This document shows positions 10,555-22,572 of a stretch of 64,000 nt of DNA, in pieces. This stretch comes from Clavulina sp. PMI_390. Its lineage: Eukaryota; Basidiomycota; Agaricomycetes; Cantharellales; Hydnaceae. The notes beneath the pieces were generated by a model. The model was given only the letters and a program-made list of their open reading frames with translations. It did no database searches and was not told the DNA's origin. A program made the position numbers and the translations under genes. How positions within the stretch are numbered: the stretch's first letter is position 1; every line of letters begins with the position of its first letter. The stretch spans positions 362,721 to 426,720 of the forward strand of contig WIDE01000008.1 of NCBI GenBank assembly GCA_015039315.1, in the 5' to 3' direction.

Positions 10555-12154
10555 ATGAAGCCCGTACTCGACTCTGCATTTTCGTTGCTCCAAGACGCCC
10601 TCTCCACTCTTGCTGCCATCAAATCCCATGAAGATATCTCCCATCATGTGTTGAGAGCCTCTCCGGCTGATAGACCTTCTCGGAGATGTGGCCTTCAGGC
10701 CGCCCTCGTGAATTTGGATGAAGTCATTGACTCTGCTCAGGCTGTCCACGACACCGTGACCACAATTCTCGCCTCCCTACGGAGGAAGAAAGCAACATTC
10801 CATCATGCTCTCTATTCACCTGTCCATTCCCTCCCCGTTGAACTCCTGCAGCATATATTCAGGATGCTGGCACGCGAGGCTGGGCGGTCGGGCGTCGTGG
10901 TGACACTCACCCATGTTTGTTCCCTATGGCGCGCTGCTTCTTTGGGCTCAGGTCGCCTATGGGAACATGTCAATGTGCGGTCCACAAAGTTTTTGTCACA
11001 ACTCGTGGCACGTTCCCAGCCTCACCTATTCGCTCTTGAGCTTGGGCTTCCACTGGGCATACCCAGTCATTCAACGCGGTCTTCGATGATTCAATTTGAT
11101 CCACAAGACGTGCGAAGACTCAGCTCATTGTCGATCAGCGACCCTTCTATTCTCAAACTTATAGATTTTCCCAACGACTCCCTCCTCCCGAACCTTATTT
11201 CCCTCCACATCAATGCTACCCTTATTCGCGAAGCTCACCTCCCTTCTATCCCGCACCCCTTGAAGTCTACTCTCACAATGCAAATAGAGAACTGGGAACG
11301 ACCTCGATGCGTAATGAACGACGGGCCATGGCCTCGGCTTACTCGCATCTTCTTCCAGCACACATCGCCGATGTCTGCTGTTAGAGTTCTGGACAAAATG
11401 GTGGCCCCCTCTTTGGAAACCTTGATATTTGCCAATATGACCAATGAATTATGGTCTCGTACGAGCCCTCGGATGACACTACCATTACCTGCTGTTCAAA
11501 CGATCATCATGATCGACAGTAGTCGATTTATCGATTCATTTCGCCGAAACTTCCATTTATTCCCAAATTTGACGTCAATAACGTTGAGCTATCTTGATGA
11601 TGAGAGAGACTATAACTGGGCACGGATTGTGAGTCTTTCGTTCGATCTCCATCATTGTGCTTTGTGGGATTGACGGGCTTCTATTGCATTCATATAAGCT
11701 CGAGTCCCTGCCGAGCGTCACCATTCTGACTGTGCTTCATGCTCCAAGCAATCTTGACACATTGGTCACCCTTGCCTCCAGTCTTGTTGGTGCTCAGCAA
11801 GTGCCAAAACTAGAGGCTCTCAAGATTAACCTGTTCCACGATTTCCCCGCATTGATGGAGGCACTCCCGGCTCCTCAAGAAACGGTAGCCTCTGCTCGGA
11901 GTGTGGGTAATGACGCATCGGACGGTAACCTACCTGATCCATATGATGTCCTACCATTTGCCAACGACCCGAGCCCATCCACCAGCCCAGTTGCAACAGC
12001 ACTCGCGGACGCGCTCCGTCAACGTACCCAGATCTATGGGCTGCCACGGCTGCGGCTTCTAGTACTTTCGCGTGCGTTGGGCGGTGATGACAACTATTTC
12101 TTCTGGGGCTTGTCGGATGTTGTCACCGTGCTTGAGCGCGGCGAGTCTTGGTGA
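10555..12154 (+). CDS. F-box paralogue 4, second subfamily (509 aa)
   Basis: Exons 10555-11628 (358 codons) and 11699-12154, 70-bp GT-AG intron, phase 0. Start chosen at M-K-P-V-L-D-S-A, which aligns with M-K-S-E-S-A-L-A of paralogue 5. The N-terminal helices (D-E-V-I-D-S-A-Q-A-V-H) precede an F-box (S-P-V-H-S-L-P-V-E-L-L-Q-H-I-F, T-H-V-C-S-L-W-R, G-R-L-W-E-H-V). A leucine-rich region follows, with F-H-L-F-P-N-L-T-S near the intron. The C-terminus ends in L-R-L-L-V-L-S-R-A-L-G-G. It is far closer to paralogue 5, on the other side of the hydrolase genes, than to its immediate neighbour. Confidence 0.85.
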
Positions 12155-12639
12155 CTGCACCCCAGTCCTCTACATACCCTTAACAATATTTATCATCTCC
12201 TAGATTCTAAAACTGTAGCACATTTTGGTGCGTATGGGCTACAGGAAGGCGACAGTCCCCTTCTCAAGCCAATATTATGTCAGAACCTAGAGCTTTGTTG
12301 GGTCTATCCCCACTTCGGCTTCCGGGCCAATCGCTGGACTATTGAAAACTTATCCTCTGTGCGTGACATCACCTCAATGATAATATACCAAATGGAGAAG
12401 CACACGGCGTCGAATCCTTGTCTTCACCGACACTGGGACGCGCGTCGTCGCCGGTAATGGAACGGGTCTCCTCGCCGAAGATGGAGCGGGCATCATTGGC
12501 TACCAACATTCATGCTGGTCGCGCCTGGGTTTACTTTTAATCCCTCCTAAGTGGTCCTTCTTTGCGTCAGATCCCCCAAACTGGACAGCTTCCAACTATC
12601 GTGGCGGCAACTAACCCTCGCGCCGAACTCCCCACGGCA
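12155..12639. other. Intergenic, upstream region of hydrolase A
   Basis: About 45 bp near 12465-12510 (CTCCTCGCCGAAGATGGAGC-GGGCATC) recur in diverged form upstream of hydrolase B near 14555-14600. The upstream DNA was therefore duplicated together with the genes. Confidence 0.5.
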
Positions 12640-14241
12640 ATGTCACCAGATGTCGACCGTGAGCTTCTAAAAGCGAGCAAGCCTTGGATTCGTCCATACC
12701 GTCAGCCATGGAAAGCACTCTACCTCACTTCGCAGCTTGGGTTCCTTCTCCTCGCCCGTACGCCTGCTCTGTGCTGCATGTATCTCGTGCCCGCCCTCAG
12801 ACCTAACCCGAAATGGACCTGGACGCAATCTGTGTCTGTTGCTTTGATTCGCAAACTTGTTCAAATTATGATGTATTCCGGGATTGGTCAGTCGAGGAAG
12901 GATGTACACGGGGCCGATATACCTAGCGCCCAATCATACGGCAAGGACGGTTTGGGGTTGTTTCTAGAGCCCGTGAATGTGGATGACATTGGAGGAGAGG
13001 TGAAAGAGTTGATGATACGAAATCATGTGCAGCCTGCTGGTGTTGCCGTATACTGGCATGGGAATGGAGTGGGTACTCATCCAATCAAACCGGCTGCGAA
13101 GGACGAGAAGATCATCGTTCACTTCCATGGCGGTGCTTATGTGGTACGCCTTCGTGATCACAGAATACATCAGCAGTCTACACTATCTTACATGACCTCC
13201 CTTCCTCCTAGACGGGAGACGCTCGACCACGGGGATCACGCGATCCCTGCGCTAAGCTACTCGCTCAAGCACAGGCACATCCTTCACAGTCTATATCCCG
13301 TATCATCAACGTCGAGTACCGTCTGGTTCGCACCTACCCTCTTGCGGAACCAGCCAATGCCTTTCCTGCCGCGCTCCTCGATGGTGTTGCAGTCATCCAA
13401 TACCTCGTATTTGATATTGGTTTTCATCCCCGGAATATCGTCATCTCTGGTGACTCTGCTGGAGGAAATGTCGCCCTCAGTATCACTAGGTACCTTCGTG
13501 ATGCCCCAATGCCAACGTCCCGGCTGGGGAACATTGGCGCTCCTTTTCCTGCTCATCTCGAGGGGGTCACGTCTCTGATGCCAGGAGGCATGCTTCTTCT
13601 GAGCCCGTGGTGTGATGTTGCATCAACTCACATTCCCGAGCGAGTTGGGCCCAGCTGTTCATTCGTCCGCAATGCAAACACTGATTGGGTTGGACAAAAT
13701 CGTACGTTCTGCTCGGAGACTTGACTGATCACTCCAAGATGTAGCTGATGCCATTGCCCCTGATGCGCTAGCTTACAGCAGAGATCGTCCTCTCCTCTTC
13801 CCAGCCTTTTATGGGGTTCGGGGACTTGCAGGGAAGGCCTTCACCCTGGACTCTATTGCTCGCAATCCGTTCGTGGCTCCTGGATCGCTCGACTGCCCAG
13901 TCACAGTCTTCGACGAGTCTTCCCAGACCGAACGCCCCACATTTGAGGGTTATCCTCCTACCTATATCAGTTTCGGAGGCAAGGACATTCTCAATGACGA
14001 AATTCAGTTGTGTGGACGGAGACTCACAGAGCAATCTACCATGAAGAATCTACCCATGGCGCATCGGGAGATGGAGCAGCAGCAATCCATCGAATGGCCA
14101 TGGGTGGTGATGGATGAGGAGCCTGAGATGTGGCATGATTTTGTCGTGGGGTTTGTCGGCTCCAGGGAAGGAAACGAAGCTTTGGAAAGAATTATTCAGT
14201 GGTTGGCTGCCTTGCCCCCCGCAGAGGAGTACTCTGTTTAG
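12640..14241 (+). CDS. Say1/HSL-type alpha/beta-hydrolase A (487 aa)
   Basis: Exons 12640-13143, 13212-13701 and 13772-14241, with GT-AG introns of 68 and 70 bp. An N-terminal hydrophobic segment (about residues 28-55, L-G-F-L-L-L-A-R) can anchor it in the ER membrane. The HSL/GDXG signature H-F-H-G-G-A-Y falls exactly at the first intron. The nucleophile elbow is G-D-S-A-G-G-N in exon 2, and the other catalytic residues are probably in G-G-K-D-I-L-N-D-E and E-M-W-H-D-F in exon 3. The architecture fits sterol-acetate deacetylases (Say1) and related fungal esterases; the substrate is not shown. Reading through intron 1 would break the frame, so it must be spliced. Confidence 0.88.
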
Positions 14242-14775
14242 AGTCTCTTACTCCACTCATATTGATAGCTTCTCGTCCTCGTTTGATGTGTTCAACTGGG
14301 GATACCTTTTGAATAGGCGCTCAATATAGTTTGGCGATTCCCACACGGGGAGGATGTTTAGACACCATCACAAAAACCCATCGAGAGCCCGGTTCCTCGA
14401 CAATAAGAGTTTATTCTTAGAACCGCACTATCTGTCTCTACTCACTTGCCTTCTGAACCTGGGGTCAGGACCATTAGGATTGCTCGAATCGCCATGACTC
14501 TCACAAAGTGGGGAGCCAGAACGCGTCAATCAAGCTTGAGCGCCAGTGTGCACGAGTGTCCTCGCCGAGCATGGAACGGGCATCGTAGGCCGTGGTATCA
14601 TGGCCAGTAGCGTTTATTACGCCAGACGATGCATCAATATTCAACCTCCATCTCGCCCCTCACAAATCTCTGCGTTGTTTCGTATCCAGCTTTCAGCCCA
14701 GTTGTGCATTGTGACCAAGTCTTGATCTGAACCAATTCCGACTTCAAGCGCCTCCAGTAGGGGCAAGAGGTCCAG
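14242..14775. other. Intergenic between hydrolases A and B
   Basis: Contains the duplicated upstream motif shared with hydrolase A near 14555-14600. A minus-strand open frame at 14641-14934 is antisense to hydrolase B and is not a gene. Confidence 0.5.
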
Positions 14776-16385
14776 ATGGTTAACAAGCAATGGATTCGTG
14801 TATATCGTCAACCATGGAAGGCACTCTATGTTACTTCCCAGGTTGGATTTCTTCTCCTCATTCGTGCACCTTTTCTGTGTTGCATATCTCTTGTGCCCGC
14901 CTTGCGCCCAAACCCCAAATGGAACTGGAAACAAGCTGTTACTCTACCTTTGGCTCGTGACATTGTGCACACTGTGGTCCACTCTGGGATTGCCCAGTCC
15001 AGAAAAGACGCCGATAGAAGCGACATGCCTAGCCCCCAGGCATATAGCAAGGATTGCCTTGGTGTGTTTGTGGACCCCGTCATTGCGGGAGATATTCAAG
15101 GGGAAGTGAAAGAGCTCATGATACAAAATGACGTACAACCTGCTGGTGTTGCAATGTACTGGTATGGTGGTGGTGGTGGTGGTGTTTATTCAGAGCAAGT
15201 TGGGGACGGGGTCGGGACATCAGTTGCTCCCGCTGGAAAGGACGAGAAGATTGTCGTTCATTTCCATGGTGGTGCTTATATGGCAAGTCTCGAGAATCTC
15301 TGCATCTATTCCCCTTTGCATATCCTGACATCGCTCCAAGATGGGATCAGCCAAGCCAGGAGGGGCGCATGAACCCTTAGTCAAGCTGATACTCGCTCAC
15401 GCACAAGCACGTCCCTCACAACCTATCTCCCGTATCCTCAATGTCGAGTATCGTCTCGTTCGCACGTCCCCTCTCGCGGAGCCAGCCAATCCTTTCCCAG
15501 CTGCCCTGCTCGATGCATTGACCGCCATCTACTACCTCATCTTTGATGTGGGCTTCCATCCCCGAAACATCATCCTCTCTGGGGATTCTGCGGGAGCGAA
15601 CGTTGCGCTCAGTGTTACGAGATACCTACGTGATGCTCCAATGCCTGCTTCAAGGCTGAAGAACATGCCTCTACCTGCGCATCTCAAAGGAGTCACGTCT
15701 CTGATGCCAGGAGGAATGCTCTTTATGAGTCCATGGTGTGATGTTGCTTCAACTCATACTCCTGAACGGGCTGGGCCCAATTGTGCGTACGTTAGTAACG
15801 CGAAGACCGATTATGTTGGAGAATATCGTATGTAATTCTCGTTCACCCTCTTATAAACTGTCTCCTGCCTACAACTAACATTGTGCTTTCTTGATCCCTC
15901 TAGCTTACAGCAGTGATCGCCCTGCACTCAGTGCAATGTCCTATCCCGCGCGAGGCCTCGCAGGAAAGGCGTTCACACCAGACTCCCTTGCGCGTAACCC
16001 ATTCGTGGCTCCTGGTTCGCTCGACTGCCCGCTCACCGTTCTCGACGAGTCGACGGCAATCGAACGTCCCACATTCGAAGGCTACCCTCCTGCCTATTTC
16101 AGCTTTGGTGGAAAAGAAATTCTCGCTGATGAAATTCGGCTTTGTGCAAAGAGACTCACGGAGCAGTCTTCTGTGAAAACTCTCCCCAATAGCCACAGCT
16201 CGATGGTGGATCGTGAGGTACAACAGCAATCCCCAGAATATCCCTGGATAGTTGTGGATGAGGAGCCTGAGATGTGGCACGACTTCATCATGGGGCCAGC
16301 TCGTTCGAAGGAAAGCGGTCAGGCGTTGGAGAAGATCGCTGCATGGTTGGCTGCGTTGCCCCTTGCAGAGAATTATCCAATATAG
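14776..16385 (+). CDS. Say1/HSL-type alpha/beta-hydrolase B (491 aa)
   Basis: Exons 14776-15282, 15341-15827 and 15904-16385. Intron 1 (58 bp) has a GC donor (gcaagt) and an AG acceptor at the same codon as in paralogues A and C; intron 2 (76 bp) is GT-AG. It shows an N-terminal membrane segment, H-F-H-G-G-A-Y, G-D-S-A-G-A-N, G-G-K-E-I-L-A-D-E and E-M-W-H-D-F, so all catalytic motifs are intact. A GGT trinucleotide run at 15165-15182 inserts a glycine tract after Y-W-Y, absent from A and C. Its N-terminus is about 9 residues shorter than in A or C because an in-frame TAG precedes the ATG. The likely role is a membrane-bound esterase or deacetylase. Confidence 0.87.
15165..15183 (+). repeat. 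(GGT)n microsatellite inside hydrolase B
   Basis: A run of GGT codons encodes a glycine stretch in a loop between the membrane segment and the H-G-G motif. Both paralogues have a short D/N-G-V-G-T-H sequence here. Confidence 0.8.
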
Positions 16386-16928
16386 AGTCTTGCGTCCTCC
16401 GCCCTGATGGTGCTCTCATCGATGATGACCGCTTCTATATTGCGAGGAATTCATTGTGCCGTGGTGAACATGGAAGCACGGTTGAGCCAACGGACTGGAC
16501 TTGCCCAAACCAATATCCGCAAGACATCTCGCAACCGTTTTGCGGGCTTATCGTACATAACAGGAGGGGCGGGATAATTGCACTGTACATAGTTTTATCT
16601 GCCTATTTTTTTTTGCTCAAAGGCAAGAAGCTCAAGACAGGTTCAAGGAGCCGAATACGCAAAACTTTTGTCAAGAAGGGGCGAAGAACATGTTCGGATC
16701 ACTTTCCTCTCGACGTCACTGTTGTGCTGCTCTATCGAGACGTCGATCCGAGCACTCAGGAACGAACGATGCCTCGAGGATTTCGATGGAGTTAAATGAG
16801 CTCACTCCCGCCACCCACTGCTTGGTACTTGGACTCCCCCAAACCTTCTCGTTAGTGGTCGGCTTCGAGCTGACCGAATTCGGACCAAACTGGCACCGGA
16901 ACCGCAACCAGAATTGCTCCCGACGACC
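16386..16928. other. Intergenic between hydrolases B and C
   Basis: No gene recognised. A plus-strand open frame (16274-16795) starts inside exon 3 of hydrolase B in another frame and has no recognisable content. Confidence 0.5.
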
Positions 16929-18565
16929 ATGCCACCAAGAGTCGAGGAGGAGGCACACGCAGCGACCAAGCCATGGGTCCCGTTTTATCGTCAACCATGG
17001 AAGACTTTCTACCTCATCTCGCAGCTCAGCTTCCTATTCTTGATCCGTGTGCCATTTCGCTGCATTCTGTTCCTCCTACCGGTGTTCAGGCCTAGTTCAA
17101 AATGGACGTGGCTGCAGTCCGTTTTCGTGCCCCTCATTCGCGATGTCGTCCGTATCGTTACGAATGCTGGCGTTGCCCAGTCTCGGAAAGATGTGCATAA
17201 AGCTGATATGCCGAGCCCGAGGAAATGCGGCAAGGCTTGCCAGGGAGTCTTTCTCGAGCCACTAGTGGCAGATGACATTGTGGGAGAGGTCAAGGAGCTC
17301 ATGGTCCACAACGATGTGCATCCCGCTGGCGTTGCCATCTACTGGTACGGTGATGGTGTGGGCACTCATTCCATCACACCTGCTACGAACGACGAGAAGA
17401 TAGTTGTTCATTTTCATGGTGGAGGTTATGTGGTGTGTCCTGCCGCTATGTTCTGAGACAAGACATGAATTCACGAGGACTCACACCATAATACTATCGA
17501 TCTTGTAGATGGGTTCCGCTCGTGCTGGCAGCATTCACGAAGGCTTGCCACGATCTGTGCTGGGCCAGGCTCAAGCCCATCCCTCGAAGCCCATCTCACG
17601 TATCATCAATGTCGAATACCGCCTCGTTCGCACGTCCCCTCTTACAGAGCCAGCCAATCCCTTTCCCGCCGCGCTTCTCGATGCAGTAACTGTCGTCTAC
17701 TACCTCGTCTTTGACGTCGGCTTCCATCCGAGAAATATCATTCTCTCTGGAGACTCTGCAGGAGCAAACGTCGCGCTCAGTGTTACGAGATATCTTCGTG
17801 ACGCCCCAATGCCAGCATCGAGGGTGAAGAATGCATCCATGCCTGCTCATCTTGAGGGCGTCACGTCTCTAATGCCTGGAGGGATGGTCCTCATGAGCCC
17901 GTGGTGCGATGTTGCCTCAACGCACATCCCTGAGCGAGCTGGGCCCAATTGTTCATTTGTTCGCAACGCGAAGACTGATATCGTTGGACGTCATCGTGAG
18001 TATTCCGACATCGTTATTCCCGGTCCTTAATTACTCTCTTTCTCTTACCCTAATGCTGATACCGAGAACTTTATATCCACTAGCTTACAACAAGGAGCGC
18101 CCGGAGCTCGGCATCTCTTCGTATGGGATGCGTGGGCTTGCAGGGAAAGCTCTCACTCCACGTTCACTCGCGCAGAACCCGTTCGTCGCCCCCGGCTCGC
18201 TCGACTGCCCGCTCACAAGCGTAGATCCCAAGTCAGGCAGCGAACGCGCGACGTTCGAGGGCTACCCTCCAGCATACTTCACTTTTGGCGGCAAAGAGAT
18301 TCTGAATGATGAAATCTGGCTATGCGGACAGAGACTCGCTGAGCAGTCCACCGTAAAGGTGCTCCCATCTCGGAAGGGAGAAAGCACCCCTGTGGCGAAA
18401 GAGCCAGAGTCGAAGGAGCACCCGTGGATAGTGATGGACGAGGAGCCGGAGATGTGGCATGATTTCATCCCTGCGCCTGTAGCTTCGAAGGAGGGCCGGC
18501 GAACGCTTGAACGGATTTCAGCATGGCTTGCCGCCTTGCCACCCGCAGCGGAATACCCCGTCTAG
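16929..18565 (+). CDS. Say1/HSL-type alpha/beta-hydrolase C (490 aa)
   Basis: Exons 16929-17432, 17509-17995 and 18084-18565, with GT-AG introns of 76 and 88 bp at the positions used in A and B. Exons 2 and 3 have exactly the same lengths as in B (487 and 482 bp). N-terminal anchor at about residues 27-55, then H-F-H-G-G-G-Y, the nucleophile G-D-S-A-G-A-N, and G-G-K-E-I-L-N-D-E with E-M-W-H-D-F near the end. B and C are the closest pair. The likely function is hydrolysis of an ester at the ER membrane, perhaps sterol acetate; the substrate is inferred from family resemblance. Confidence 0.88.
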
Positions 18566-19228
18566 AATAAAGCACCGAGGTCTTGTCTCGATGTCGAGGG
18601 CTGGCTAGACCTATTAATCTGCGTCCTGTAACTAATTGCATCAAGTTTCATACCTAATCTTTATATCTACGTTGTTCACACTTCCCTACTTGCGCAACTG
18701 CTGCGGAAATAAGGCGAATGGGTGCCACAGTCTCTACCAGACAGCCCGTATACCTACCTTGATAGTGCTACTGTCTAGATTCATCGGAAAGGAACAAAAC
18801 AGCTCGAATAGAGTGAAATACTACCCAACTATCATCTCTACTGAGGGTTATGCCGTTTTGAAAGAGAAAAGTGCGATGCGTCTGAAAGTTCGTGAGGTTT
18901 CATGAGATGACATATTAGGCGAAAACGAACGAGTCGCTCAATCTAGAGAAATCAGGCTAGATTTTACGTATGGACGTGCCATTTCTCCATAAGAATACGG
19001 GCAACCATCATTTTCATGATGTCCCCATGAAGAAGAGCTGCAACGCGTCGAAGGAGGGAGAAGGGATGTCACCAGGGTTTCGTGACATCACACAGCGAAC
19101 TCTATCGCCAATCCAGTCCCTCCCGTTCCCTGGGCCCATCAAGTATGTGAAAATACCTCGAAGATGACAGCGTAGCTCACCCGGAGGCTGTCTCCCAGTC
19201 AGAGGTCCTTTCATTCTAGGTTGACACG
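18566..19228. other. Intergenic, no gene seen
   Basis: Spacer between hydrolase C and the last F-box gene. Short open frames here lack any recognisable motif. Confidence 0.5.
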
Positions 19229-20840
19229 ATGAAGTCTGAGTCCGCCCTTGCTCTTGACTTAGCGGCGGCCCTACTACAGAACGCGCTTCCCGATGCCATT
19301 GGACCGGCCTTTCGTACAGATCTCTCTCAACATCTTCTCAGAACACCCCCAGCTGAGCGACCTGCTCGGAAACGCGATCTTCAAGCTGCGATCGCAGACG
19401 TGGACGAAACGATCAATTCTGTTCGCGCGATTCACGACGTAGTCACTCTCATGCTCAATACTCTCCTAAGGAAGAGAACGGCCCTTCATCATGCTCTCCA
19501 ATCTCCTGTCCATGCTCTCCCGACTGAAATACTACAGCGCATATTCTCCATGCTAGTATACGAGGCTAGAGAAACAGATATCGCAATTGCCTTGACGCAC
19601 GTCTGTTCCTCGTGGCGCTTTGTAGCCCTTGGTTCAGGGCGTCTTTGGGAGCATGTTCGTGCACGAACTACGTCCTCGTTATCGGAGCTTGTCGGCCGCT
19701 CAGCTCCTCACCAATTCTCGCTTGAACTACAGCTGTCCTTCATATTAGGCCTGCCAGAGGCTCCATCGGGCTTACCGAAGATCCAACTCCATCCAGAAAA
19801 TGCGAGAAGGTTGAATCTACTGTGTCTCAGTGACCCGTCTGTCCTTCGGCATCTGGACTTCCCAGATGCCGCCGCATTGCCCAACTTGGGAGGACTTCAA
19901 CTCGAGGCTGGTCTTAGTCTGGACATGACCCATTTCCCCTCTCTCCCGTCTGGGCTAACTTCTGTCCTCAACATACTTATACAGAACTGGGATCGTCCTC
20001 GATGCTTTATGAATAATGGATCGTGGCCAAGGCTGATGAGCATTTGCTTTCAGAGCTCCTCCGTAACATCTGTGTCGAGGGTACTGGATGAAATGATTGC
20101 CCCTTGCCTGACCACTTTGTTTTTCGTTACAATGATGGATGATTACTGGACGGGAAGCCTCGACATCATGACGCAGGGTCCGCATAGCGTCAATTCGGTC
20201 ATCATCGTCGACAGCAGCCGTTTTGTTTACTCGTTCGGGAGAAACTTCCACCTGTTCCCAAACTTGACCTCATTCACAGTGGTTCGTCTCGACGAAGAGA
20301 GTAGGTACTCATGGGTAACGCTTGTAAGTACTTACTGTGCCGCATTTCTAAGTGCATGTGTTGTTGACGGGCACACTTACGAGTTTTCAGCTGCAATGGT
20401 TGCCCCATGTTACAAAGTTAACTGTGGTCCAGGATCCTGACGACCTTGATGACTTAATCGACCTCGCCATGGGCTTGAATGGTCCCCGTCGAGCCCCCAA
20501 ACTCGAGACCCTTAGCATCACTCGCCTTCTTGAAGACCCCAGGGGGCTAAATTTCGTCAGAAAACTATTGATCCCAAATCACGCGCGCATTCCTCACACC
20601 AGTGATGTCAACCAAGATAGTTTGGATGATATGCTACCTTTTGTTGATGATACGAATGCATCGACAAATCCGGTGGCAGTTGCGTTGGCGGTTGGGCTGC
20701 GTCAGCGCATGGAAACCTATGGGCTACCTCGACTACGACTACTAGTCCTTTCCCCGACGTTGGGAGGTGGAGACAGTTCTTTCTTTTGGGGCCTAGCGGA
20801 TGCAATAATGACCCCTGCACAAGTAGAGGGTCAACGATAG
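19229..20840 (+). CDS. F-box paralogue 5, second subfamily (514 aa)
   Basis: Exons 19229-20323 (365 codons) and 20391-20840, 67-bp GT-AG intron in phase 0 at the family position. F-box: S-P-V-H-A-L-P-T-E-I-L-Q-R-I-F, T-H-V-C-S-S-W-R, G-R-L-W-E-H-V (about residues 95-150). The leucine-rich tail shares F-H-L-F-P-N-L-T-S and L-R-L-L-V-L-S with paralogue 4. The hydrolase trio therefore sits between two members of one F-box subfamily. The probable role is an SCF adaptor with unknown substrate. Confidence 0.86.
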
Positions 20841-21011
20841 CCTTTATAATTAATTACGACACATGTAGATGATTGACGGCCAACTCAATATCAAGCTCCC
20901 AGCTTAATCAATTCATTTTCTACACCTAAGACCCACACATCTGAAAGGGAGCCGAGCCCTAGGTGGGATTATAGAGTAGACTATGGAGCAACCTTGGATG
21001 GTGGTTCTATA

Positions 21012-22572
21012 TTATGACGCGGATTGAGCTTTCTGGTTACCACCATTAGCCTCAGCCGTCTCAGTGGCTTTCTCCTCTTCTTCCCATTTCTTCACCTCAG
21101 CTTCATAGGTTTCCCAAACAGCTCTTCCTACATCTTCCCGTTCAATAAGGTTACCCTCAGCATTCCCCGGGAGTACAATGGGAAGATTGTCACGGTAAAG
21201 CCGACCAGGTTTCAGAATTGGTGGCTCCTTTGATGTTGTAGAAGCGGAGGAAGGGGATGATGCCGAACTGGGTGCATCTTCGGAGATCAGCTGGGTTTTC
21301 ATGGGATGAGGCAGGAATAATGTGTGAAGGATGGTCTGCGATGCGGCGCGAGCGGATTTTGTGAATACGAATACGAAAGGGGTGAGAACGATTTGTCTAG
21401 AGGAGTAGTGTCCGGATCAGTAGCCAAGATCTTCTTGGAGAGCCCACATGTTCACTCACAGAACGAGAGACGAAACTCTCCTATAGATCCCTCGTCGGAC
21501 ACCAGAAACGGCGAATAATTCGCGTGCATAGGTAGAATGGTACCCTGGTGACACACTCGCGGAGATAATATTCGATCCTTTGTACAGAGAGGAGACAGAG
21601 GATAGCCCGCTGGCTGTGGGATCCAGAAGTGGTCCTCTTTGTTCTGACTTCTCGCCAGCAGCTCTTAATGCGTCGTAGACACGCTGTAGATGTCTTCCCC
21701 ATATGATAGAGCGTAGAGAACGTGTCCCTTCCCTCGTAAAGAGAGGTCTCCTTCGAGAAACCCTTGATTGTGGTGACGGTGCTGTCTGTTTAGAGTCCTT
21801 CCCTTCCGAGCCAACTGTTTTCTCGGCGAGAGGCAGTGGATCGAACGTCGGAACTGCGGCAGCATATAGAGGATTCACAACATTGATGAATCGTATGTCA
21901 CGATCAGAGGGAGCGCGTAAGAGGCTAGGAAGGATGAGGGTGTAGATAAGGAAAGTGGCAGCGGAGGCCCGAAGGTGTTTTGCTTCGAGGGCAGCAGAAA
22001 TTGAAGTAGCGGGAGATGAACCAATAGTAACTTCTGGTACATTGGGAGGGTACTCGTGCATGGTGATCACGGCGTCCAGTCGAGAAGGCTCCGGTCTGCC
22101 TTGGCCATCCATACTTGGCTGGGGCTGGATCAATTTTGCGCAGAATTGTCGAATGGATTTGGCTGATGAAAGGTCACATTCTTCGGCATATATGAGCTGG
22201 TTATTGGTTGTGGTTCGTATTGCAGGGATGAGCTCCTGGATGACAGGGTCCTCAAGTGAAGGGACAAGGGCAATGATTTGCGCTCCCTTCCGGGCAAGTT
22301 GATCCATGACTTCGGCGCCAATCGGGGTGAGAATACCCTGGGAGAGATAGTAGAGCGGAATGATTCAGAATGTTAGGCAGTATGGTGCCACTGCAAGGAG
22401 GGATTCATACCGTCAAAAGCACCACCCGCCCATGCATGTTTCTATCACGATCCGTCTTCGCACCATCGGCCCACGAGCGAAGAACCAGGTAGATGACTAT
22501 AAAGACCACCGATGGTATAGCGTATTGGTGCTCGGATAGTGAGCCCAAAAATTCCAAGAGCTGGACAAGCAT
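21012..22572 (-). CDS. Membrane-anchored short-chain dehydrogenase/reductase-like protein (474 aa)
   Basis: Exons 22411-22572, 21460-22337 and 21012-21396 (introns 73 and 63 bp, GT-AG). An N-terminal transmembrane helix (Y-A-I-P-S-V-V-F-I-V-I-Y-L-V-L) is followed by a Rossmann start, R-V-V-L-L-T | G-I-L-T-P-I-G-A-E-V, split by intron 1. Next come A-L-V-P-S after strand 2, a D-L-S-S motif, and a late S-P-G-Y-H-S-T segment typical of the SDR C-terminal half. The canonical Y-x-x-x-K is not obvious, so catalytic activity is uncertain. A second hydrophobic segment lies in exon 3 (L-T-P-F-V-F-V-F), and the tail (G-R-L-Y-R-D, V-W-E-T-Y-E-A-E-V) is of a kind seen in fungal SDR-like proteins. Without the second intron the C-terminal 96 codons look like a separate small gene; the splice joins them in frame. 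Confidence 0.78.

Noticed and set aside
12562..12639. TTG-initiated N-terminal extension of hydrolase A
   Set aside because: The first ATG at 12640 aligns with the start of hydrolase C; the extension is not shared.
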